Assembly: GCA_012295275.1 (NCBI GenBank)
Contig: CM022673.1
Location: 7,772,811 to 7,832,810, forward strand
Source of the DNA: Chrysomallon squamiferum
Taxonomy: Eukaryota; Mollusca; Gastropoda; Neomphalida; Peltospiridae
DNA length: 60,000 bases
Direction: 5' to 3'
Shown here in pieces: positions 1 to 12,844 of the stretch (within the stretch, counting starts at the first letter, position 1; each line of letters starts with the position of its first letter). The translations under genes and the position numbers were made by a program. Under the pieces are notes generated by a model. The model saw nothing but the letters and a program-made list of their open reading frames with translations, searched no databases and was not told where the DNA came from.

Positions 1-584
1 TCTTTTAAACCCAGTGTTATTCTTTACTTTTCATTGTTTTTCTAATAGAGAATTGTTTTTAGTTTATTTTTATTTTGTTTGCTTTACGATTTTTTTTTTT
101 TTTTTATAGTTCGTGTTTCCGTTTGTTTGTCTGTACGTGCATCACTGTCTATACGTTTCTAACATGTCTTCCTCTAGAATTATTTTCTTGCATTACTAAT
201 ATACATACATTTAATCATACACATACAAGTTTATAATTACGGACATTATACACGTTCATGCATATTTATCTAAAATTAAATATGATTTTCATCATATCAT
301 AATCATTGTCATTATCATCATTATTATCATCAATTTTTTATTATTACTCATCTCTCTTTTTTTTCTTTCTTTCTTTTCCTTCTAATATCTTTGTCAAAAT
401 ATGTTGTACAAAGACTAATATACTAATTTATTCTGTCTGTCTGTAGCTTTGTCTTTCTGTCTGTCTGTCTGTCTGGTCTATTCGTTTATCTGTTTATCTG
501 TCTATATATTCATTCATCCATCTATCATTCTTTCTATTTCTTTGAATGTTTGCTTATCTCTTTATTTGACTATATTTGAATATA
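1..584. other. Intergenic, low-complexity leading segment
   Basis: T-rich sequence with short tetranucleotide tracts (CTGT and ATCT types around 425-530). I see no open frame with coding character, no splice-bounded exon and no RNA gene. Confidence 0.6.
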
Positions 585-932
<348 letters not shown>

Positions 933-938
933 AATTAG

Positions 939-1530
939 TTTATATATAATTGGCTTTAAAAAATGTCCAATGATATCTGCGTGTGCTTTCAGACTATCTT
1001 GTTATCTGTTTGCATTCGAGAATAGGACTGAATCGAGTAATTAAATGTGTATTTAACGAGAAGTATTTCACGCTTTTCTCCAGCGTAGCGCTATTCAAAT
1101 TACTCATAACTCGAAACTAAAATCAGCAGGAGTCGACGAAATGAAATAAAAACGTTCTTTTACGATGGATGGACGACCTTGGTCACACCAAGACAGACAC
1201 CTCGTTGACTTCAGCGTCTGTCAGATTCATTGATGTGCAATTTGAAGGAAATATAAATATTTTAGTATCTGCCTCGTTTGTCGTAGTGTAATAATAACTC
1301 GAGATCGAAATAAGGTCAAGTACACTAGACGTGCTTTACCACTAGTAGCACTTGTGAGAAAATATTGTACATCGTGCAGATGAGGTTTTGTATTTTCTCA
1401 AGAAATGAAGAAACACTTGACTTTGGTTTTAATGAAAACAAATATTCGGTATAGCCTGTTTAAACTTTGACAGGATTATACACAGTGGATATGTTTACTT
1501 CTTTATCTATCATTTTTTTTATTCCTGCAA
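939..1530. other. Intergenic, complex sequence without repeats
   Basis: About 590 bp of non-repetitive sequence with ordinary CpG content between two microsatellites. It holds no open frame longer than a few dozen codons. Its complexity contrasts with its surroundings, so it could be regulatory, but nothing specific identifies it. Confidence 0.4.
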
Positions 1531-1531
1531 T

Positions 1532-1702
1532 TATGTATGTTGTATTATGTATGTTTGATTATGTATGTATGTATGTATGTATGTATGTATGTATGTGTGT
1601 ATGTATGTATGTATGTATGTATGTATGTACGTACGTATATATGTATGTATGTATGTATGTGTGATTATATGTACGTATGTATGTACATGTGTGTGAGTCT
1701 AT
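1532..1702. repeat. TATG microsatellite
   Basis: Tetranucleotide TATG array with TGTG and TACG variants. Open frames across it in both directions are only tyrosine/valine/cysteine/methionine repeats produced by the array and are not genes. Confidence 0.95.
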
Positions 1703-3965
1703 GTATACATGCTTGCATTTAGCTATGGAGGTAACTATCTGCCACATATGTTTTTCTGTCTGTCTAAAGATCTGTTTGTCTTTTGGTCACTCTGTCCGCC
1801 TCACTGCCTCTCTTCTTACTAACTATCATATTTTTATATAACTATCTGAACTCAGTAAATACGACAATTTAATAATAATAAATAATCATCGTAATGATGA
1901 TGATGATGATGAAAATGACGACTTTGTAGTCTGGAAAAGAACATGAAAGAGAGAAAAAAAAAAAAAAAAAAACAAAAAAAAAAAAAAAAATTTTATTAGT
2001 GACCCCGTAGTTAATTACATCAATACCCAGAAAACTAAATTCAAATTGTCTGTGAGATAACTTTTCCATGAAGTCTAATTTAAAACTCAGAATAACTAGG
2101 ATTAAGTAACTATCTACAGTCATACTAATACAAATTGTAAGTATGGTCATCTTCAACATGATTCAACATTTTGCATAAATACCATACGTCTGCAGCCTTA
2201 CCTTAGATAATTTATTGTCAGACGAACAAAATGAACGATGCAACGTTTCGAACACTGAACCCAGTTATTTTTGTGTCATCAGTTAACAAAATCGGTCGAA
2301 TAATTATAATGTCACTGGAAAAAACGACCTTTAACCAGTCAAGTTATCCGAGCCAGTAGTTTGTCATTTATGATTTCGAAAGTTCCCTGTTAAAATTAAT
2401 TTTAGCTCCCTTGTTCAAGGGTGTTAATAAGAAAACGTGGACAGTGAAATTTAAAATTTGAAATTTGAAATTTAAAAATTGAAATTTAAAATTTGAAATT
2501 TAAAATTTAAATGCGCAAAGAAATACAATAATTATAATACTGGTGAAATTTTTTTATTATTGTGTACTAAATATTTTTTTAAAATCCAATCAGGAAGCAA
2601 AAAAAAGTAAAAAAACACACACACACACACAAAAAAAAAAAAAAAAAGCAATAAAGCAAAACAAACAAACAAACAAATAAACAGAGAAAAAATAAAAAAA
2701 ATAAAATAAAATTAGCTGTTGATGAGAAACCAGCTATATAATTTATGTGGCCTAAAGTTTTAACATTTTGTATTATCGATCAGATAATTAACTGTGAGAT
2801 GGTTATGGTAGTGACAATGATGATAATAATAACGAAGCTGATATGTAGGATCGTAATGAAGCTCATATACAGGATTCAATTTGCAGGTTTCACTGAAAAA
2901 TAAGCACTGTTAGTGTTTATATATCTAAACAATATGTCTGTTTTTATATGACTTTATGACAAACAGTGATGAAAAAAAAAAAAAAAAAAAAAAGAATTTA
3001 ATAAAAGTAGACATTTTTTAAAAGTTAAATTTAGTTCGTTTTTTATTTTTTATAACTATTTATTTTTTTTAAAACTTTTCTTGCTTATTATTTTATTTTA
3101 TTTTATTTATTATATTTATTTTCATTTTTTATTTATTTTTATTTATATTTTTATTTTTATTTATTTTTGTTTTTATTTTTATTTTTATTTGTTTGTTTGT
3201 TTGAATGATTATCTGAAGGCGAAACATTCATATCGATCATTCGCAGTGGAAAAAAATTCTGGTGTTTTCGATAGTCACAAAATGCATAAACACATTTTGA
3301 TTAACTAGACACACTGTTGTAGTGAAAAAGGTTCGTTCCTGCATTCCATCACTCCTTATACCAAACTCCAATACGTGATAACATGTTATTTATCCACAAT
3401 ATACTACAAATAACATAAATCCGATACTTTTATATGCGTTTGATGTTTTATTTATTACTTCGGTACTTTATTTATTAACATTTTATCAATCTTCTTTCCT
3501 TTTTGGTGTGAATATGGTGAAAAAATTGTTATATTTATTTATGTTTTTATATCGCTGAAACGTGATGTGGTTTCAAAAAATGGTTTTATCAGTTATTTGA
3601 TCTCATTCAGCGCAGCTGTTGTTAAATTCACATGTGAAATAAACGATATAGGAACTTATAAAGTTACATATTGCAATCACTGTTAGAAAATATACGTATA
3701 TGCTGTTATCTTGTACAGAAGACCGAATTAAAATAAACGCAGATTTAGTATTAATTAATATTCGACAAGACTCAAGCATTCTTTACCTTTGCTCTTTATC
3801 AGCTGTCCTTCTTCGTGTACTGAAGTAGTCTGGTAATTTGATAGAAGTACTTTACTTGGATCAGCGCCAATTTGAAACTTAAAAGATTTATAGACTTACA
3901 CAACCTTTGGCCTGTTTTACCACAAAACTAATTTGCTGCTGAAGTGTTTGTGATGACTGGCACTT

Positions 3966-3997
<32 letters not shown>

Positions 3998-5090
3998 TAT
4001 CTGTTTTGTAACTGTTCGTCTTGCAAGCCTGTTTTCATATTTATCAATAAGCTTCTTCCTTAAATATATTTAACTAACCTAAAATAACCGATTTTCAAAG
4101 ACGTATAACTAGTCCTTCGTGACGTACAAATTGGATTTTGGAAAGTGCAATGTATCTGTGTTGAGGTCCGACTGTACTGGTTTATCTAGTTTGTGACAAT
4201 CACTGTTAGAAGCACGATAGGGAAACTTTTAAATTATAAAAAGAGCAACTTATCAAGTACGCATTTATCAGCCAAAAAAAAAACGAGGAAGTGTTTGCAT
4301 TTTTGTAATCATTGTCATACGCTGGTTTAAAAAAAAAAAAAAAAAAAAAGTACTCCAGAATGCCTGACCTTGACACAAATTCAGCTTTCATTTGAGCGGT
4401 TTGTCTAAGTGATATGTAAAACAAACCATTTTGAAACAGCAAGGTCGTGGAAATGCAATCAGTCTACAATTACGGACAATCACTGGTTCTTACATTTATG
4501 TGCCCATTTTCTGTTCGGCCGAAAAGTCAAACCGACAGTTAAACTCTTCGTATCTAACTCTTGTTGATTTAGTTCTTATTTAGTTGTCTGGGCCGTGTTT
4601 TCGAAATACCACGCTTCCGATTTCGAATGTGTCGCTGTTATTATTTCGTTCATTTCAACACAAAGATAATGATATCAATCTTTCTGGACACTGTTCACGT
4701 TCTGGTTGAATTTAATCTTGAAGTTAAAATGTCAAGGACATTCAGCCCTATTTTAAAATCTTTTTTGACAGAAGAATTAAACAGAAGTGTGGTAAGTCAC
4801 GTCTCGTCAAGTCTGTTTTGTGTTGTATTACTGTGTAAACCATTCAGTTTTTAACCTGCAAATTCATTTTAAATTCAAAGGCTTGCAATATTGTAAAAAT
4901 ATTGAAATACATACGTTCAATAAAAAATATAACAGTAATTTTTCATATTGTGCATGCATGAATTTTAAAATAAATGCCACCCATACACACCCATACTCAC
5001 ATGCACTACAGATATGTTGCACTTTCCAAATTCAGTTTCTTTGAAAATCAAAATATCTTAGGAATATCAGTTATCTTAGGTTAGTAATAT
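1703..5090. other. Intergenic, AT-rich with poly-A and degenerate repeats
   Basis: Contains A-tracts near 1,954-1,990, 2,630-2,647, 2,970-2,993, 3,971-3,997 and 4,329-4,349, a degenerate AAATTTGA-type repeat at 2,446-2,511 and a TTTTA/TTTAT tract at 3,086-3,200. I find no confident gene. One short candidate first exon at 4,729-4,791 is treated as a finding. Confidence 0.6.
2446..2511. repeat. Degenerate AAATTTGA/AAATTTAA repeat
   Basis: Six to seven imperfect copies of an 8-10 bp unit alternating AAATTTG and AAATTTA. The unit is nearly self-complementary, so the tract can fold back on itself. Confidence 0.85.
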
Positions 5091-5325
5091 ATATTTTATT
5101 TATTTATTTGTTTATTGGATATCAGAAACTAGAATTTATTTTGACAAATGATAATACAGTGTATGTCTATATATATATATACTGGGGACAAGTTTGTTAT
5201 GTATGTTTAAATGTGATATGAAAATCAAATCACTTTAACTCCAAAACACACTGTGTTATCTATTACCAGTCTAAATTCTAGTTTCTGATATCCAACAGCA
5301 TGAAATAAATAAATAAATAAATAAA
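5091..5325. mobile_element. Foldback element with long inverted arms
   Basis: The 24 bp at 5,115-5,138 are exactly reverse-complementary to 5,272-5,295. The similarity continues imperfectly outward, where a TTTATT-rich run (5,091-5,114) faces an AAATAA-rich run (5,296-5,325), interrupted by about nine bases on the right arm. The spacer is about 133 bp and codes for nothing. This is the structure of a foldback or MITE-type nonautonomous DNA transposon. No target-site duplication could be defined because the outer ends are simple sequence. Confidence 0.6.
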
Positions 5326-5632
5326 ATACAAAAGAACGATAGCAATAAGATTAAAGTGAAAACTGGAAACACAAAAGACGTTTCATTTCGATGTTTTCTT
5401 AAACACCAACATTTATCAGTCAGTAGGTCAAAACAGAAAAACTGGCAGAGACAGAGAGATGGTGAGAGAGAGGGAGAGAAGAAATGAAATGAAAGACAGA
5501 AATATGACAAAGAGAGAATAAATACCAGCAACATATTAATCATTTTAGGAAATGACATGTTTAGCAAAGACAGATGAATTATCAGAGAGAATCAACAGAA
5601 AAATACAAAAAAAAATAACAACAACAAAACAC

Positions 5633-5681
<49 letters not shown>

Positions 5682-6101
5682 CAAAGAAATGAAAGAACAC
5701 ATTACGGTGAAAGCTAGAAAGAAAGACAACATTTTTTTTTACAGACCTTTACGAAAGGTTAATTGTTATTAAATAATAAACAAACAAAAAATAAAATGTC
5801 ATTCCTATTCTGTCAAATATGTCAGTTTTTATCTCGCTAACTCTGTTTTGTTTTGCTTTTGAAATCATCTTATTTAATTGTTCGGCTTGATTTTGTCAGA
5901 AATTAGTTGCCAGTTTTAATGTCCACAGGATTTTCAGGTGATGCCGTGTTCGGTGTTTTCACTGAATAAAATATCTTGTTTAAGCAGACGTAGTCCTACA
6001 GTTATTTCTAACAGCAGGGTTCCAGAATGAGTTCTTGTAAAAACAAATTGTAATACTGACGTCTCAGTGTCATTGACATCAACAACAACAACAACAACAG
6101 C

Positions 6102-6147
<46 letters not shown>

Positions 6148-8210
6148 GGCTCCATGTTGTCGCTGCTGTCGTTATTATATCATCATCATTATTATCAACG
6201 TCATCATCATCACCATCATTTATTTATTTATTTATTTTATGAATTTGTTTATCATTAATTTTTTTACAAACTGATATCAGTTAATAACTTCCAATGACTA
6301 ATCAACTTTTCAGTTATCAGAACTATTTCATCCTTCTAAATTTAAACTAATGTTAGGAATACTCAACGATAATGATTACTGTTGGCTTTAAGAGAGATAA
6401 ACTAAACGTTACGGAATAGCACAACAGAATGATACCATATATTTTAAATTGAAAAAAAAAAAAAAAAAACAACATTGCCGGATAAATCATTTTTGAATAA
6501 ATATAATTTTATTGCCAACTGAAAAAAAAAAGAGAAGAAAAACCCAGCAGAAATAAAAAATTTTTTTTTTTTTTTGCCTTTGGGAAAGAACAAATGAAGG
6601 ACATGTTGTTGCTGAACAAACGTTGTAGTGTTTATTAATGTAAGTTCGATAGTCAACAACTTTCGCTATCTTTATTTTTAATTTCAATATTTGTCATTTA
6701 AAGTTATGTCGTACAGTTCTAATGTTTATATACTTTCTACTTTTCCTTCGTTTTCTTCTTCTTCTTCTTCTTCTTCTCCTTCTTCTTCTACTTTTGTTCT
6801 GGTTGTTGTCATGACAATTGAAACTGTCATGAATTTAATAAAATCAATATTTTGTTCAAGAAATGACTCAAGAGATATTTTGGTCCATTTGACATGTAAT
6901 ATAAAAATAATTTTAAAAAAAAACCAGTAAAATAAATAAGTAACTAATTAAATAAAACAAAGTATAATGAAATAAAATACAAAATAATAAAAAGGTTCAG
7001 GCATATTTATAATTTAGACATGATTATTTTTTTATTTTTTTGTACACAAAAGGTTTTAATAATATCAGATCGTTTACTGAAAAATAAATAGATTATTTTA
7101 TTTTAAAAAATAAGGAAAGAAAGAAACAAAAAGAATAATGAAAACGAAAAAGAAAAGAAAGAAAACAGTAGAATAATAATAAAACGTAATGATGATGATC
7201 ATGATCATAACGATGAAGATGATAACTATTATATTTCATACAAAAATGCACTAAAGTTTTATAATGTCCGTGCTTACAAACTTGTACATGTATAAATATA
7301 TGTTTGTATATAAGCAATAAATGGAAATATCTTTGAGGAAGAAATATAGACAGAAATAACTAAAATAAAAATTAAAATTATCTGTCACTCGACTTATTCT
7401 TTTAAGGATTACTGATCAAGTCTAATCCACAGATAAAACAGCTAGTGTATTTCAAGAAACGTGCTTATTTTACAAAGACACTGCATAATTATATAAATCA
7501 AGTTTTCTAGAAATAAACTGCACAACATAAAACATTATTTTCTAAATATATAATGGTATACATTATTCAACTGAACACAGAAAATTCAGCGAATGAAACC
7601 TAAATTCAGTTATTATTATATCAATTTAACAAACTGAAAATATTATAACGGTATTTACGATAGTGTTTTATTAGAAATGATTAACATACTCCACAAATAT
7701 ACTGACTTCTTTTGAACCCATCTGTAATGGTCTATTGCAGAAAACGTTGCTACGATGCAGCAAGAGGTATATTTAACGAAATAAACAAAATTACAAATGG
7801 CAAAGTTAAACTCGGTTTTCTCTGCTGTGATGTGAAAGGAAGGTGGGTATTAAAATATTAGAGACAAACAGGGAGACTGAGCTGAAAAAATGTTCACATG
7901 AAGATACAGAATTTCGTCGAATGATGAAATAAGCATTAATGAAAAAGTTTATTGTTTTATGTCGTATCTCATCCAGATAGATATATTAATTTTCTTGCAG
8001 CCTTTCAACAGTATAAAACTAACACAAATACTTTTTTTCAATCCTGTTTTATTTCAACGATCATTACGTGTATGAGTTATGTACAGATTTGCTTAATTAA
8101 TGTGAATTCAACCATAAGTAGATACTCAGAAACGCGTCTGTTTTTGGTCAGCCATATTGTTTTGACCTACTTTTACTGACTTTTGTACGGCTTGATTTAT
8201 TCTCTGTTTC
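5326..8210. other. Intergenic, AT-rich with AAT and TTC microsatellites
   Basis: Includes AAT arrays at 5,636-5,678 and 6,103-6,146 (the latter preceded by AAC units), a TTC array at 6,751-6,792 and several A/T homopolymers. Open frames here are simple-sequence artefacts. A possible orphan exon at 7,741-7,842 is discussed in the findings. Confidence 0.6.
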
Positions 8211-8217
8211 ATGCAAG

Positions 8218-8533
8218 GCCGGATTTCCCATATAGGCTTTCTAGGCTAGAGCCTAGGGCGGCAGGATGATAGGGGCGGCAGTTTAAGAAAATTGTTCCTG
8301 GTCAGTGTTGCCAATTATGCGCCTTTCGCTCACAATTGGGCGCTTTTTTAGGAGACTGTGCGCTAATATTGAGTTGTGCGCTTTGTTAAAATTTGGGCTC
8401 TTTAGACCTAATTCAATTAAATTATTATGACTAAGAATAAATAAATACCTATTGTGGGAAGGCTGAAGTGGGCTTGAAGAGGGGGCGGTACAATATCTAT
8501 AGCCTATGGGGCGACTAGAACAATAAATCCGGC
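8218..8533. mobile_element. Nonautonomous DNA-transposon-like repeat
   Basis: The block starts with GCCGGATTT (8,218-8,226) and ends with the exact reverse complement AAATCCGGC (8,525-8,533), so it has 9-bp terminal inverted repeats. Inside the left end are GGGCGGC motifs with CCTAGGGC, and the right end carries a related GGGGGCGG, so subterminal similarity is also present. It is more G+C-rich than the flanks and has no open frame for a transposase. I infer a MITE-like dispersed element. The family is not determined, and I could not find a clean target-site duplication. Confidence 0.55.
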
Positions 8534-9970
8534 GCTAATTTCATGTCCTAACTCAATAAAAACTTCATAATAGAAAAGTTTGAAGTCTTGTCTTTGCGTT
8601 TATTTCACGAATGTTACCTCGTATTTTGTAAAAAAAACACCATTTAATTTCAAATAGAAGTGCCTTGAAATTGCCGGGCTGTTTCTACAAAACCTCGGTC
8701 ATGCACTACTTAGTACAGATCACGGGGTTAACTCTACGAGCTTTCTTCCTGCGAGAAGTCTTGACCACACAGAAATACAATAGCTTAGCTTCATTTGTCT
8801 GCCCAACATGCTGGAAAACGTGTATGAAAAATATTATAAAATTTCTTACGTAAATTCAGACCATTGAAGCCGATTCACTCCCGAGTCAGAAAGTGACAGA
8901 ACAAACCGATTCTCCGAAATCAGAACCTCTTGCATTCTGTTTGAAAGTTTTTAGTTTGTTAGCAGAATGATCATTCTTTTCACAAGATGCCGCATAAAAT
9001 TGCGATTTAATCTGGGTTCAAATGATATTGGAACCGATTACGTAAACACTGACTGTGCGTCCAGCTTCATTAATAAATCATCAAAGTCATTTAGGTACAT
9101 TGTTTCTCGGCATAATGTTAGTTATAGACTTTGTGTTGGATACCTTCAGCAAAAAATCTGTGAAGGTTTTGTGCAGTTTATTTATTTATTTTTGACGTCC
9201 GATAAAGTGACTGCAGTTTCTCTCATCTGATGCTGTGATCTAACAATAGCCTTTTATTTTATTTATTTTTTTGGTTGTTTATTCAATAATATTTAGCGTT
9301 TTATTTTCTTCTGCTGCTGTTGTGGCACTAATACTGAAACTGGTCTTGGAATATGTGTGTTTAATCAGTGACATTTGGGGAAAACTAAGCTTGTTATGTT
9401 TGTAACCTGTTCCAGAACATACTACCTACATGATAAATAACAACGTACGTCACTCAGTAGAAATTTCCTTATTTCACTCTCCTGTTTGGTTTGACATCTG
9501 TTTCACAAGTGCCCTCCCACATTCAAACAGGTTCTCGGAAATACGTATTCTGGAGTCGCTTCTTAAACCTTAGCCAAATGAAATTCAGCTTCTGCTCCAT
9601 CACACAAACTTGTAACTCTTTTACGTACTATTGCAGTGTAATTCATAATCCATCCAGTTTTTTGTCCGTGTGTTTTCAATATAGTCTAGCTGTAAAGTGA
9701 TTTGAGTCCGGCTCTCAGGAAAAAAGGATAATCAATAAGTTATTTTTATTATTTTATAGACTTTTTTTTTTTTTTTTTTGGACTGAAATTGAACTGCAAA
9801 GAAAACTGCAACTTATTAAAAGAAAAAGAAGAAGAAGAAGAAGAAAATGAATGTACTAATTTATCACTTCCGAACGTATTTCATTATCTAAATCTTTTCA
9901 CTCTCGTTAATTTGGCATAAAAAAAAATATATGTTTGTAATACAATTTAATGCGAAGTTTGAACTACTCA

Positions 9971-10006
<36 letters not shown>

Positions 10007-10463
10007 CTACTGCAAATAAATGATTTTACCAGCTTTGGCTTCACATATTATTGTAAATTACTTTGCAGAGTTGAGAGAACAAAAATAATTAAACTGAATA
10101 TTTGGAACAAACAGTATGATAAATCATGAAATAAGCTTTATCAGAGACGATCCGGTCCAGAAAGGTCCGTTAAAACGAGATTTCTTCTTTAAATACTGAA
10201 AAATATGTAACTTTAGAACTATTTGAACGACAACTTTGAACATTTTATCAATAAAGTTAGGACCAAAAGATCTACAGTTTCAGTCAGGAGTCAACCTTGT
10301 ATTTGCCAAACAACAAAGCACTTTTGAGTACCTACTTATTATATAATAAGTACTTAGTTTCTTTCTAGACACACTAGTATTTATAAACAAATAATACTTT
10401 AACAAAGTCACAAATCAGACAATATACCCGGAGGCTCCCATTTTCTTCTATTTCGTGACGTCA
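8534..10463. other. Intergenic, no supported gene
   Basis: Mostly unique AT-rich sequence with a GAA tract near 9,826-9,845 and a 30-base T homopolymer at 9,975-10,004. Open frames up to about 87 codons lack domain similarity that I recognise. A TGACGTCA octamer (CRE consensus) sits at 10,456-10,463, directly against the next microsatellite. Confidence 0.55.
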
Positions 10464-10503
<40 letters not shown>

Positions 10504-10676
10504 CATCCATCCATCCATCCATCTATCTATCTATCTATCTATCCATCCATCCATCCATCCATCCATCCATCCATCCATCCATCCATCCATCCATCCATCC
10601 ATCCATCCATCCATCCATCCATCTATCTATCTATCTATCTATCTATCTATATATCTATATATATATATATATATGT
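10464..10676. repeat. Compound ATCT/ATCC microsatellite
   Basis: Alternating ATCT and ATCC blocks, with the longest ATCC block at about 10,541-10,621, ending in a TA run. The 150-codon open frame across it is a Ser/Ile/Tyr/Leu/His/Pro repeat artefact. Confidence 0.95.
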
Positions 10677-11064
10677 AGACAGACAGATAGATATATAGAT
10701 AATATGATTTTATTCACTGTGGTTTGTTCACCTTTATCACCACTAACACTGTCGCTGAAAAATCGAAACGTCGCATCCATGTCGTGTACTAAATATGGCT
10801 TCCACTTCATTTTACCAATTAAATTCAAACAATGCTGGCCTGGCATACTTCTCACTATTAAATTACTTCTCAGCTTCTGTTTTCGGCGTTGTCTGATATG
10901 GCGATGACGGCTCAATCCTATTCCAATTTTGTCTGTTCGTTCTAAACCGTCTGTGAGCACCTGCAGTGAAAAACAAATGACATTATCTTCGGAGGAGTCC
11001 CTGGTGATTAGTAACTTGTCTGAGAGCAAATGCTGTTGGTTGGAGTTGAGGGAAAAAATTTAAA

Positions 11065-11067
<3 letters not shown>
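10677..11067. other. Complex intergenic segment with an open minus frame
   Basis: About 350 bp of higher-complexity sequence open on the minus strand from about 11,029 down to the microsatellite. On that strand a pyrimidine-rich CAACAG near 11,029-11,034 could serve as a splice acceptor. The translation has no domain that I recognise and runs into simple repeat at its end, so I do not call it coding. Confidence 0.3.

Positions 11068-11100
<33 letters not shown>
11068..11100. repeat. CA microsatellite
   Basis: Uninterrupted CA dinucleotide run of about 33 bp. Confidence 0.95.
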
Positions 11101-11101
<1 letters not shown>

Positions 11102-11230
11102 CTGTCTGTGTTTGCCAACTCAGTCGTGATAGTGTCATTCTCCATTAAAAACAATTTAGATCCTTTATTCATAATTAAAACAAGTTTTTCGTTCTTTCCT
11201 TAACAAAATTGATTATTGTTTATAAAGTTC

Positions 11231-11690
11231 TGAATTCGTTTGTTGAAACCAGTTATCTTGCATTCGTTACTGGAACCAGTTATTTTTCATTCGCTATTGA
11301 AATAATAACAATTAATTTCCATTTGTTACTAAAAACAGTTGTTTTTCATTCGTTACGGAAACCAATTATTTTCCATTCGTTATAGAAACCAGTTATTTTC
11401 CAGTCGTTATAGAAACCAGTTATTTTCCATTCGTTACAGAAACCAATTATGTTCCATTCGTGACTAAAACTAGTTATTTTTCATTTCTTTACTGAAACCA
11501 ATCATTTTCCATTTGTTACTAACAACAGTTATCTTCCCTTCGTTACTGAAACCAATTATTTTCCATTCGTTATTGAAACCAATTATGTTCCATTCGTTAT
11601 AGAAACCAGTGGTTTTCCATTCGTTACGAAAATCAGTTATTTTCAGGGTTGTTTCTGAAATCAGTTATTTTTTCCTTCGCTACAGAAACT
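11231..11690. repeat. 27-bp minisatellite
   Basis: About 16-17 tandem, diverged copies of a 27-bp unit built around GAAACCAGTTATTTTCCATT followed by CGTTAYA/CGTTACT. Copies differ at scattered positions (CCAGTT/CCAATT, CATTCG/CAGTCG, TTTTCC/TGTTCC) and a few are 28 bp. No reading frame persists through the array. Confidence 0.9.
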
Positions 11691-12215
11691 TGCTGTCATT
11701 GGACTTTGAGCAGCTTCATTTTTTTATTATTATTATGTTCCTACTTCTCATTACATGTATGACACGTATAATTAAATTGTCGTTAAGTAAATCATTTCCT
11801 TTTTCCTTTTTCTTTGCTTACCCCACCCCCTTTTCATTCCTTCTGAACCAATTTCTTATAATATTATTATAATTGACACTGTCTAGTCTATTTTGGTCAG
11901 CGTGACTCGGTACAGTAATTGTTGTTACATACGGAAGCAGGACTTCCTTATATGACAGAACCATGTGTTTTTTTCTCTCAGTGACAACAAGGGTATGTGT
12001 TGTTCTAGACTTTGTGTCAACAAGTTTAAATTACCAGTACTAATTGTTATTCTTTCCTTGTTCTCTTTTTTTTTTCCTGTCCTTGCTTTAATCGTTCTTT
12101 TCATTCTTTTGTTGATTTCTGTTTTTCTTTTTAATTCCCCCCCTTTAATTGTAATTAAATAAACTAAACGATAAATTATAAAGGACAAAGAATAAATAAA
12201 AATAGCAGTTTTATA
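11691..12215. other. Intergenic, T-rich, no gene seen
   Basis: Pyrimidine-rich sequence with scattered homopolymers. Short open frames here translate to Phe/Leu/Ser-rich strings typical of T-rich DNA. Confidence 0.55.
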
Positions 12216-12385
12216 TATGTGTGTGTGTGTGCGTGTGCGTGTGCGTATGTGTGTGTGTGCGTGTACGTGTTTTTCATGTGTGTGTGTGTGCGTGTACGTG
12301 TTTTTCATGTGTGTGTGTGTGTGTTTCATTTCTTTTATATTAATATTACTGTTTTTGTTTTTTGTTATTTTTCGTTTCACTTTTT

Positions 12386-12418
<33 letters not shown>
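12216..12418. repeat. TG microsatellite with repeated 39-bp motif, then TA run
   Basis: TG/CG-variant dinucleotide tract in which a block of the form TGTGTG-CGTGTACGTG-TTTTTCATG occurs twice (around 12,252-12,328). A pure TA run follows at about 12,391-12,418. Confidence 0.9.
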
Positions 12419-12421
<3 letters not shown>

Positions 12422-12844
12422 TTTCTTTGTGTTAAAGCCTGTGGTATGTCTTTTTCCATCTAAGGGACGGCACACAAAAATATCTCTTGTTGCTATTCGA
12501 AAGAGTAGGCCGTTTTGTCTTTTGCACTCATTCGTACACAGTCTTTACCCTTTTGCATGACAAACCTTTTAACCAAAGTAATACATCATCATAAGCACGA
12601 CGTAACACAGAACGACTGAACATAGGTGAGCACGGTTTACACAAAGAAAAACGTAAAGCACAATATAAACCAGAGGAGAACTGCAATTTGTGGAATTACG
12701 TTGCTCGAACATAACGCTCAGTGCAAACTAGGCTAATTGGATTCACAATGTTCAAACAGGTTTTTACAGCAGCCTCCTACGTGTGTTAACTAAGAAAGAA
12801 TTCTGTTACGGCGTTACTTACAACTGACAGAAGCTGACGTAAAA

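Noticed and set aside
10455-10907. 150-codon open frame
   Set aside because: Its first two thirds are the translation of an ATCT/ATCC microsatellite, and the remainder shows no domain.
10690-11029. Minus-strand 124-codon frame as an exon of an unknown gene
   Set aside because: It has an acceptor-like site but runs into a microsatellite without a donor and has no recognisable domain.
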